From assembly GCF_964355755.1 (NCBI RefSeq), contig NC_092673.1:11539001-11603000 (forward strand): a stretch of 64,000 bases of DNA. Reading direction: 5' to 3'. The notes below the pieces were generated by a model. It was not told where the DNA came from and searched no databases. It worked only from the letters and a program-made list of their open reading frames with translations. Source of the DNA: Antedon mediterranea (Eukaryota; Echinodermata; Crinoidea; Comatulida; Antedonidae). Position numbers and translations under genes: made by a program. Each line of letters opens with the position of its first letter. Positions within the stretch are counted from its first letter, which is position 1. Below are positions 55,380 to 64,000 of this stretch, piece after piece.

Positions 55380-56960
55380 TTTATTTTAGAACAAAGTCCA
55401 TATCATAACACATAATAATATTCTAAAATATAAATGTAAAGTAAGTAAAAAAATCTATACCACATGTCGCACATAATGCCGTCGGAAAACCGTCGGTTTT
55501 CAATTGGAGTGAAAAAACATTATAATGGCTATACTGATAACAAGTTAACATACGTAAAAAAGTATACATGAAATTATTTATACAGAAGTTCAATCCATTT
55601 TCTGTGCAACTTTGAATCTTTCAGAATTCGAGAAAAAACACATGTTATTAAAGTATTACAGCTTTTTTCAATTTTTGTTTTGAAACAAAAAATTGATTTC
55701 CGAATGTACTCATAGAAGGAGGAAACATGGTTATCAACAAACATTGCACTATCACTAAAATCTTTCTAAATGCGTTATTATAACAGACCTGGTAAATGAC
55801 TTGAAATGTTGGATTTCTTTGCTAGATGTTCCAAGAAGTACGTAAAGACAATAGTCGAACACTGCTGTTATCGATTGCATGACTAATGTAATTTTGACTT
55901 TCAGCAGTGCAGTCCCGGTACTAGAGCCGTAACTATATAGGCAGACTGAAAGGAACATTGTAAATCATATTGGTCTACATTGAGTAGATTTACAAGATAA
56001 GGCAGCTTTCTCGAATAATTTTGAAAGTGATGGAATGTTTGAGACCGGGCGGTAGTTCTTCAAAGTGTCTTTGAGTTGATTTCTTGAGGATAGGTGTTAT
56101 AATGGCATTTGTTAAAGAAACTGGAATGAAGCTAATAAAGTATTGCTGATAAAAGATGGAAGAATTGAATTGAAATATATATTTATACTGGGTAACCTCT
56201 TCAGTCAAAGACTGGTCTCCCAGAGGGCCCAGTTGGTGATCAGTGGCTGTGATGTACTAATACACCGGGGTAACCCCCTACTCGTCTCGAAAGATGTACT
56301 AGGTTCTTTAAAGTGCACACGAGCTAGATGTGTACACTGGACCTACGGTTTATAGTCCTTATCCGAGAAGACTCGTTCTACCACCAGAACCATGGAGTGA
56401 GTGAGCCTCGAACCCATGCCGATGTTATGGCTACGTAATTGCGGTTCCACTGTCTTAACCGCTCGGCCACTCACTCAGAGCTTCAGCATTCTCCTTAACA
56501 AGACAGATAAACTACAAATAGCTGATGTATCTCAGATGAAGAAAACACAGAAAATGAATTAAAAGTAAAAACCGTTGTGTCGTTGAATGCAGAGATGTCG
56601 ATGATGAAAAATCAGAATTTAAATTTTTTTATTTTTAATTGTATGTAATTTTGTCAACAAAAATATCGCTAAAACGCCTACACAATATTTGAAGTGAATC
56701 GGTATATTGAGTACGGTAGGTAACAGTACTCTTGTTAAACATTTTAAAAAACAGACTTTGCATCAGCAGAGGCTATAGAGATTAGTTTGGTAAAACGTTG
56801 AATTTTCCTTTTCTGCAACCAGGTTAAAGGATTTTAGTTCATTTTCATAAATAAAAATAAAATCACGATATCGCTGACGGTTGTCCATGGTTGGGTGTTT
56901 CCGATATGCCCGCTCAGCTTTAAAAACGCTGTTCTTTTGCTGAATGGTCATTTAAAATAT
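55380..56960 (-). pseudogene. Degenerate LINE, interrupted by a SINE
   Basis: On the minus strand KAERAYRKHPTMDNRQRYRD (about 56920-56850) is a pre-RT linker. At 56150-55990, SLTNAIITPILKK then in another frame TLKNYRPVSNIPSLSKLFEK is RT block 2. At 55930-55850 remnants of STGTALLKV...AI and LL-L follow (block 3/A). Stops and shifts are frequent. The SINE at 56213-56482 lies between linker and RT. The 3' end near 55380 has TTCACTTTTATTTTAG on the + strand. Confidence 0.7.
56213..56482 (-). repeat. tRNA-derived SINE copy 2
   Basis: Homologous to 9268-9545. Box A TGGCCGAGCGGTTAAG and box B GGGTTCGAGGCTC occur on the minus strand at about 56475-56400. The body shares CGGTTTATAGTCCTTATCCG and GTGTACACTGGAC with copy 1. 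Confidence 0.8.
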
Positions 56961-59003
56961 ACCATACGCGGCACATGGTCACATAGCAAAAGCGAGGTTC
57001 CTAGTGAACCTGTATTCCAATTGTCTATCCTATTGAGTGTACAATGCGACATTTTAACTTCAACTGCCAAGTTCTTGCCTATTCGCTATCTGTATCAGTA
57101 TGACATTAGACCATGACATCATGTTCCCTTGATTGCAACACACTGCTTCCTTCTAAGAAACATTCTACTATTCATTTGAGAATATTCCAATCAATATCAT
57201 ACATGCTTGTACTTTATTCAGTCTTTGATGTGGGACTGCAAAGGCTTACACGTCATGAACTGCACACATCCAGCAATTTCCATTTTCTCTTGTAATGTGC
57301 AATTCGTCTTCTTCTCATCTCTCCATCTTCTCTTTTATCTTCCTCTCCTTGGTTGCCATTCTTTGAGCATCTTGATCCATCTATTGTCTTCTCTTGTTAA
57401 TTGTCCTGCTCATCTCCATTTAATTTCTTTGACCTTTTCTATATATAAGTTTGCTTTTTTGTCTTAAACTCAGTGTTTCTGACTTTGTCACAAAGTGATA
57501 AATGAAGCGTTCTTCTTTCATAGCTATCTGAGTTGGTACATAGTTAGTTTTAAATTAATTTAGCCGCAGTTTCTTCTTAAAGTCATATTTTGCATTTCTA
57601 CTCAACAGCTACAGTATATTTCTTGTTTGTATATTTCTTTTGTACTGCTATAGTGCTTTGTAGCAGTAAACACGCATTCTTTTGTCACTAGCAAATAGAC
57701 CTTCTTCCTATCATTATTTTTATGAATGGACACAGTAGTATTTTTTAATGATTGATGAAAAACATGTTGGGAAATTATTATGCCAATGCTTTTTCTGATC
57801 ATGACACTCCAGCAGAATGTTTTGGTAATTTAAGACTTCTTTTAGGATAAGGAAGGTAAACATTCTTGCAGATTAAATAGGCAATGGTGAATCAGACTGG
57901 TCAAAAGGAATCATCTATGTCATGCAAAATGTTTTTTTGGTCTTTTACAATGGTAATACAATGTCAATCGTTAAAGCAAGAGTTATAAATTGAACTGCAT
58001 AAATAAAATTACAATTTGTTTCCTCTGTTGTAAAACCACACATTTACATATGTTTATCATTGACTCTGTTCAATACTTTGGACACCGCGGGCCGGGCGGG
58101 GTGCTTATTTCGTTTCATGTTTTACTAGACCCTTTTCACTAATAAGTGTAATTCCATGGATCAGCTGCTTTCCTTTTCGAATTTTCTGAGCTCCACCCCA
58201 GCCATGGTGGGTTGGTCCTATAATACTTTATAATATTTCGTTTCACATCGGCATGAGTCATGTAAAGTGCCATTTCCGTTCCGGTCCGGACCTAACAGCT
58301 CTATTTTTTGACAATTTACAACCGCCTCTGTTCTCCCGCCTAAAAACGTTCAATTATGGTTTACATTGTCGTGGTCCATCTAGGCCTAATTAAAATAAGT
58401 TCATCATAAATTCACCAAAAAGAGAAAGAAAAGAGATGGTGTACGCCTGCGACTCCTTAACCTAAAAATGATTTAATTTTCAAAATATGCCTACGCCTAA
58501 TATTACATATGGCAGACGTTCTATTAACGCAGGCCGCCTACAAAATTATAATTGAAGTAGCAATTGTGTTTAGTTTCACTGTACGAAAAATCTCTTATAG
58601 AATGTAATATAAGATTCAAGATTCAAGAAATTGTAATTTAAAATGGAAATTTGTTTTTCTTTGGCATAAAGACAAAACAACAAAGCAAAAAAATAATTGT
58701 CATTTGTCATTTTAGAAGTTTCACTATTTTTCTGTGGTTTGAAGAAAAAGACATTCAGGAAAAATATCTTTTAAATTGATCAAAAATGTGTCCTATTATT
58801 TTGGTAGGAAGATGACGTCATAGGTTGTAGCGTATTAAACAAACCACCACCACCACCATTTCATTGGACGTACGACGTCCATCTCTCTCTCTCTATACAC
58901 ACACACACACAGTACACGCACCCACACACATTATTATTATGCGAATTACACAAACCAGGTCAGAAAGTGTTAGACAAGTTCTATTTCCTCTGAAATATGA
59001 TGT
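56961..59003. other. Non-coding region, no gene recognised
   Basis: Short frames at 57113-57467 lack motifs. A CT-rich stretch at 57300-57420 and microsatellites at 58840-58940 (CCA, CT, AC repeats) are the only structured parts. Confidence 0.45.
58838..58935. repeat. Microsatellite cluster (CCA)n, (CT)n, (AC)n
   Basis: ACCACCACCACCACCA, TCTCTCTCTCTC and ACACACACACACAC occur within 100 bases. Confidence 0.85.
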
Positions 59004-59769
59004 AAGAAGCATTTTTGGGTAGAAGCTGGGATCCACTTGATTTAGGATATTTCGACCTCGCTGATTACGAATATGGCGGATCCCAAGCGAAATTCGGCCA
59101 TCTAAGCCCTTAATTTGCATAATTAAAAATGGCGGCCATTTTTTATAATTACCCTATATCTCGAGAACCACTAGTCACAGATAATTAATTTTGGTGTCAA
59201 AATGTTTTAAATATATGTTTTTATATTCACTTTAATGACACATTTTCTCAACAAATTGATGCAAGTCGTATTTCTGACATTTTGACCTTTGACCTTGATT
59301 TATCGTATCTCAGTAACCAATAATCGGAGAGACACGAAATAGGGCTCAAATTGTTCAGAAACTATACATTCTTATTTATTATAATGAAATGTTTTTACAA
59401 AATATGGCCGATTCTACAACTATTGACCTTTGAACTATTAGTCAAATATAATAATATAATAATAATATAACTTTGAAAATTGTGGTCTTATGAATTTTTT
59501 TTTCTTTTTAAATTGTTTAAAACATGTGTGTTTCTATACAGTCTAATGGCACATTTTGTACAAGAATGGCCGATAGTATGGTTATTGACCTTTAAACTAC
59601 AGCATAGGCCTACTGTATACTGAATATAATATAATATAATTGCATAACTATGAAATTATTTATACTCAATAATAATTAGTAAAATTATAAAATTCACTGC
59701 CATCAAATATGATGTGTTATGATTTATATAGATTTAAAAAAAAATTGAACACGCAAGTTACATTTGTTG

Positions 59770-60190
59770 AAATTTAAAATTACCTGCCATCAATATGATG
59801 GAGTATGATTATAGATTTTTAAAAATGTGAACATGTCAGCTACATTTGGAAATTACCTGCCATCAATATGATGGATTATGATTATAGATTTAAAAAAGAA
59901 TTTGAACACATAAGCTACATTAGAAAATTACCTGCCATCAATATGATGGATTATGATTATAGATTTAAAAAAGGATTTGAACACGTCAGCTACATTTGGA
60001 AATTACCTGCCATCAATATGATGGATTATGATTGTATAGTACCTGCCATCAATATGATGGATTATGATTGTATAGTACCAGCCATCAATATGATGGATTA
60101 TGATTATAGAATTAAAAAAGAATTTGAACACGTCAGCCACATTTGGAAATTTGGAAATTACCTGCCATCAATATGATGGATTATAATTGT
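59770..60190. repeat. Subterminal tandem array, left arm
   Basis: Units contain CTGCCATCAATATGATGGAT, TATGATTATAGATTTAAAAA and CACGTCAGCTACATTTGGAA. Each ATCAATATGATGGAT-type segment is itself nearly palindromic. The open frame here is a repeat translation. Confidence 0.9.
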
Positions 60191-60349
60191 ATAGGTTTGA
60201 AAGAAAAGTGAACACGTAAGCTACATTTGGAATGAACATGTTAAGGGCATCAGTTTTGATCATTCATGCAAAGGTTTCCGTCATCTTTAGCGTTGTTACA
60301 GTAGCATATTAAAGCTGTACATGGTAGTTTTGACTTTTTGCACCTACAT

Positions 60350-60667
60350 CTATATGGTTATGCATCGTGTCTTGCATCCACAATAAATTATCTCTAACGA
60401 AGCAGTAGGAATAGCTTCATTTTTCAGAAGCACTGGTTGAAGTTTACCATTAGATAGCTCCCAACCAAAATATGTTGGTGATGGCAAATGCTGGATTGGC
60501 GATACAGCTTTTTTCAATACGAGTGCTTGGAAGTGTGCTCTTTTTATATGCTGGTGCACTGCATCGCTTGTTGGAGGTAATGCCTCTGGTTTTGTTTTTT
60601 TATTTAAACATGGCATGCCTAACTTAAAACTGTCGATAAAGGACACCACCAGACAAAGATGAACCAA
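60350..60667 (-). pseudogene. Inverted copy of the GCDTTS-family C-terminal exon
   Basis: The minus strand encodes LNKKTKPEALPPTSDAVHQH, IKRAHFQALVLKKAVSPIQH, LPSPTYFGWELSNGKLQPVL, NEAIPTASLEIIYCGCKTRC and then stops early. It mirrors 61400-61625 on the + strand. Its upstream end is the better preserved one (KKTKPEALPP), but it lacks the final Cys-rich segment in frame. Confidence 0.75.
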
Positions 60668-60674
60668 AACACAG

Positions 60675-61726
60675 AGACCAATTCGTCGAATTATAGAAAG
60701 TGGTGAAATACCGCTGCCAAATTGCTGGTCAAACTTGTTGGCATTACAAGATAATAATGCAGATCTGACACGATTTCTATCAGAGGAGTTGATTCGTCAA
60801 GCTCCTATAGACAAAGAAATTGTCACAGCTGGTGGATTTATGAAAGAATCAGTTGTTAAATCATCAAAATTGTACACGAATACGTTGTCTCTGGTCAGAC
60901 CATGAAGAATCGGACACGAGACTTGTCATGCTGCCAATGTCCGATACGACACAGTTGTAGTTGCTTCTAGGGATACAGACGTACTAGTGATTCTAGTGTC
61001 TCACTACCAAAGCATGGTATCCAAATGGATGATGACAGGGACATCCAAAAAAAGAAAGTATCTATAAAAGACATTTTTCAAGCCTTGCCCGAGGGTTCTG
61101 CAAAAGCACTGATTCCATTCCACACTATTAGTGGATGCGATACTACCTCATATCCAGGGAAGAGTTAAATTACATTAATACATACATACAGTAATTTAAC
61201 TCTTCACTGCTCATATCTAAGTGGTCACTCAAAGGCATCGGCATGGGAAGTATTAAAAAAAGGTATGAACTAATTAAAGACCTGGGAGAAAACCTATCAG
61301 TGACCAAGTTATTATGAAATCGGAAAGATTCATTTGCTACGTTTACGGTGTTGGTCAAGTTAAAAGTACCAATAAAGTTAGGCTTTAAAAAAAAAGGCAT
61401 TACCTCCAACAAGCGATGCAGTGCACCAACATATAAAAAGAGCACACTTCCAAGCACTCGTATGGAAAAAAGCTGTATCGCCAATCCAGCATTTGCCATC
61501 ACCAACATATTTTGGTTGGGAGCTATCTAATGGTAAACTTCAACCAGTGCTTCTGAAAAATGAAGCTATTCCTACTGCTTCGTTAGAGATGATTTATTGT
61601 GGATGCAAGACACGATACATAACCAATAGATGTAGGTGCAAAAAGTCAAAACTACCATGTACAGCTTTATGCCGCTGTAACAACGCTAAAGATGACGGAA
61701 ACCTTTGCATGAATGATCTTAACTGA
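60675..61726 (+). pseudogene. DTDV/GCDTTS family protein with CXC-like Cys-rich tail, frameshifted
   Basis: Pieces in order: RPIRRIIESGEIPLPNCWSN, DLTRFLSEELIRQAPIDKEI, VTAGGFMKESVVKSSK; a shift, then DHEESDTRLVM (acidic HEE-DTR box); a shift, then VVVASRDTDVLVILVSHYQS (RDTDV box), KWMMTGTSKKRKY; a shift, then FQALPEGSAKALIPFHTISG with GCDTTSY; a 55-bp insertion; SGHSKASAWEVLKK; and after a degraded stretch ALPPTSDAVHQHIKRAHFQA, IYCGCKTRYITNRCRCKKSK, CTALCRCNNAKDDGNLCMND. I recognise the set as a large family annotated only as uncharacterised in cnidarians, molluscs and fish. The Asp-rich boxes look nuclease-like (inference) and the tail resembles Tesmin/TSO1 CXC motifs. The N-terminus is missing. 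Confidence 0.75.
61155..61209. mobile_element. 55-bp hAT-like MITE with 8-bp target duplication
   Basis: The ends are CAGGGAAGAGTTAAATTAC and (reverse complement of the right end) CAGTGAAGAGTTAAATTAC, 19 bases with one mismatch. CTCATATC is exactly duplicated at 61147-61154 and 61210-61217. CAG-N-G ends and an 8-bp duplication are the hAT signature. It interrupts the GCDTTSY / LSGHS part of the host frame. Confidence 0.92.
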
Positions 61727-61759
61727 TGCCCTTAACATGTTCATTCCAAATGTAGCTTA

Positions 61760-62340
61760 CGTACGTGTTCACATTTTCTTTTAAATCTATACAATCATAA
61801 TCCATCATATTGATGGCAAGTAATTTTCAAATGTAGCTTACGTGTTCAAATTCTTTTTTAAATCTATAATCATAATCCATTATATTGATGGCAGGTACTA
61901 TACAATCATAATCCATCATATTGATGGCAGGTAATTTCCAAATTTCCAAATGTAGCTTACGTGTTCAAATTCTTTTTAAAATCTATAATCATAATCCATC
62001 ATATTGATGGCAGGTAATTTCCCAATTTCCAAATGTAGCTGACGTGTTCAAATTCTTTTTTAATTCTATAATCATAATCCATCATATTGATGGCAGGTAA
62101 TTTCCAAATTTCCAAATGTAGCTGACGTGTTCAAATTCTTTTTTAAATCTATAATCATAATCCATCATATTGATAGCAGGTAATTTTCTAATGTAGCTTA
62201 CGTGTTCAAATTTTTATTTAAATCTATAATCATAATCCATCATATTGATGGCAGGTAATTTCCAAATGTAGCTGACATGTTCACATTTTAGAAAATCTAT
62301 AAGCACACTCCATCATATTGATGGCAGGTAATTTCAAATT
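61760..62340. repeat. Subterminal tandem array, right arm
   Basis: Reverse complement of the left array, with more units (about eight), each containing AATCCATCATATTGATGGCA and AAATGTAGCTTACGTGTTCA or CAAATGTAGCTGACGTGTTC. Confidence 0.9.
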
Positions 62341-63110
62341 TCAAATTTCAAAACATGTAACTTGCGTATTCAAATTCCTTTTTAAATCTATATAAATCAT
62401 AACACATCATATTTGATGGCAGTGAATTTTATAATTTTACTAATTATTATTGTGTATAAATAATTTCATAGTTATGCAATTATATTATATTTAGTATACA
62501 GTAGGCCTATGCTGTAGTTTAAAGGTCAATAACCATACTATCGGCCATTCTTGTACAAAATATGCCATTAGACTGGATAGAAACACACATGTTTTAAACA
62601 ATTTAAAAAGAAAAAAAAATTCATAAGACCACAATTTTCAAAGTTATATTATTATTATATTATTATATTTGACTAATAGTTCAAAGGTCAATAGTTGTAG
62701 AATCGGCCATTTTTTGTAAAAATATTTCATTATAATAAATATGAATGTATAGTTTCTGAACAATTTGAGCCCTATTTCGTGTCTCTCCGATTATTGGTTA
62801 CTGAGATACGATAAATCAAGGTCAAAGGTCAAAATGTCAGAAATACGACTTGCATCAATTTTTTGAGAAAATGTGTCATTAAAGTGAATATAAAAACATA
62901 TATTTAAAACATTTTGACACCAAAATTAATTATCTGTGACTAGTGGTTCTCGAGATATAGGGTAATTATAAAAAATGGCCGCCATTTTTAATTATGCAAA
63001 TTAAGGGCTTAGATGGCCGAATTTCGCTTGGGATCCGCCATATTCGTAATCAGCGAGGTCGAAATATCCTAAATCAAGTGGATCCCAGCTTCTACCCAAA
63101 AATGCTTCTT

Positions 63111-64000
63111 GATTCGTTTTCTAGGCCGTTTTTTGAGAAATGGAACCTGTCTATGTAGTGAGCGAAGGCTCTGTCGCGAAATTGAAAAATTCAATTGAAT
63201 TTACTCTAATTAAACTACTATTTTCCTTTCCGGATTTAAGTAGGTTCTTCGGTATTTGTTGATCAACATAACTGGTTAATAATTTGATCTCAACTCTTTA
63301 TGGAATTGAAATAGTAAGTTACCGTTTTTTCTACAGAGCTCAAACGTTAGGCTACAAAACTGATTGTTGTTTTCGTAGCACGCAGCGGTGGTGTCGTGTG
63401 GCATGGCGTTTTTTATTGTTGTCGTTGAGATGGGAAGCCTCTATCATACGCCTATTATAAACGGTCATACAATACCTCTGTGACGAAAGAAAGAACATCC
63501 AATTAAATAAATGCACTTTTATATTTTGAATGTTTACTGTTTCCTATTACATTACAGTACTAGGCTATTATATTAGTATTAATATTAGCCTAGCTAGGCC
63601 AACCTAGGCCTAGGCCCTAGCTAGGCTAGCTAATTAATATATGATGTACTGTTCTGTACACTAGGCCTAGGTAGGAAGACTAGCTGCCATGCCCTAGTAT
63701 TAATGGGGAACAGACGTTCGGCGCTAATGCAGTTTCGTACCCACCCCTTAAAATTACTCAAAATCTTCATCCAACCTACTCACGAGTTGTCTACAACATT
63801 CTGCAATCATAAAATTGTAAAAAATCGATAATTTTTTATTTAAAACTATTTTTAATCAATTAATACTGAGCACCCTTCGGAAATACATCGCCAGCTTAGC
63901 TTCGCGAAAATCATCGCTAGGCCTGCCGATAAAAGTACGGAGGCCTCACAGGACATTAACTCTATAGAGTAAACAGTTGCGTTCTATAGAGGGCGTAGTT
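63111..64000. other. Right end of window, no gene seen
   Basis: AGGCCTA-type motifs are dense at 63585-63690. GGGGAACAGACG at 63703 matches 8998. No gene or element boundary is recognised. Confidence 0.45.

Larger units (their letters stand above)
59004..63110. mobile_element. 4.1-kb palindromic TIR element with captured or own gene
   Basis: The left end AAGAAGCATTTTTGGGTAGA is mirrored at the right end (TCTACCCAAAAATGCTTCTT). Inverted similarity continues inward for about 1.58 kb on the left (to about 60582) and 1.71 kb on the right (from about 61398), leaving a spacer of about 0.8 kb. In order from each end the arms hold a conserved outer block with GGATCCCAGCTTCTACCC, TTGACCTTTGACCTTGA, a tandem array of about 75-bp units, and the 3' exon of a gene. 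No target duplication was resolved (flanks TGATGT and GATTCG). This is an inverted-duplication element that can form a very large hairpin. Confidence 0.8.

Noticed and set aside
57113-57467. Two overlapping frames rich in Leu/Ser/Phe
   Set aside because: CT-rich low-complexity sequence without a recognisable domain.
59868-60176. 102-codon frame rich in MMDYDY
   Set aside because: Translation of the subterminal tandem array.

Overview
This is a eukaryotic, intron-rich, AT-rich nuclear window from an invertebrate. The palindrome AGGCCTA is strewn through it, and it holds Penelope-like elements, several LINE families, tRNA-derived SINEs and many TIR/MITE elements. That mix fits a marine deuterostome such as an echinoderm or hemichordate. 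This placement is inference from repeat style and from protein similarity recalled without a search.

One host gene can be read completely: PSMB7, the proteasome beta-2 (trypsin-like) subunit, on the + strand. Six coding exons (11820-11884, 19941-20022, 30236-30474, 32939-33113, 38806-38957, 40199-40307) join in frame into a 273-residue protein with every catalytic residue present. The 822 coding bases are spread over 28.5 kb because the introns are filled with mobile DNA. Two near-identical 2-kb elements lie in opposite orientation in introns 1 and 2, on either side of exon 2, which encodes the catalytic threonine.

Layout. 1-11.7 kb: a Merlin/ISXO2-like transposase relic (-), a conserved dispersed repeat, a TAA-flanked element carrying a 5'-truncated LINE and a Penelope tail, and a tRNA-headed SINE. 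11.8-40.3 kb: PSMB7, with an 882-bp TIR element, an approximately 1.1-kb tandem array and 2-kb element A in intron 1; a TTAA-flanked element with nested 2-kb element B in intron 2; a 154-bp MITE and a 750-bp element with a 9-bp target duplication in intron 3; and a 41-bp tandem array, a LINE endonuclease fragment and a 1.6-kb TIR element in intron 4. 41.7-45.0 kb: a Penelope-like element (-) split by a 1.83-kb element with inverted tandem arrays. 45.0-48.0 kb: a LINE (-). 48.0-55.3 kb: repeat modules carrying tRNA-like cloverleaves, and a Penelope-like element (+) with an inverted leader, a hammerhead-like motif and a 408-bp MITE inside its ORF. 55.4-57 kb: a LINE relic (-) split by a second SINE. 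59.0-63.1 kb: a large palindromic element with arms of about 1.6 kb, subterminal tandem arrays, and a frameshifted gene of the DTDV/GCDTTS/Cys-rich-tail family that is itself hit by a 55-bp hAT-like MITE. The rest shows no recognisable gene.

None of the transposon ORFs looks intact, so PSMB7 is the only gene here that I would call functional.
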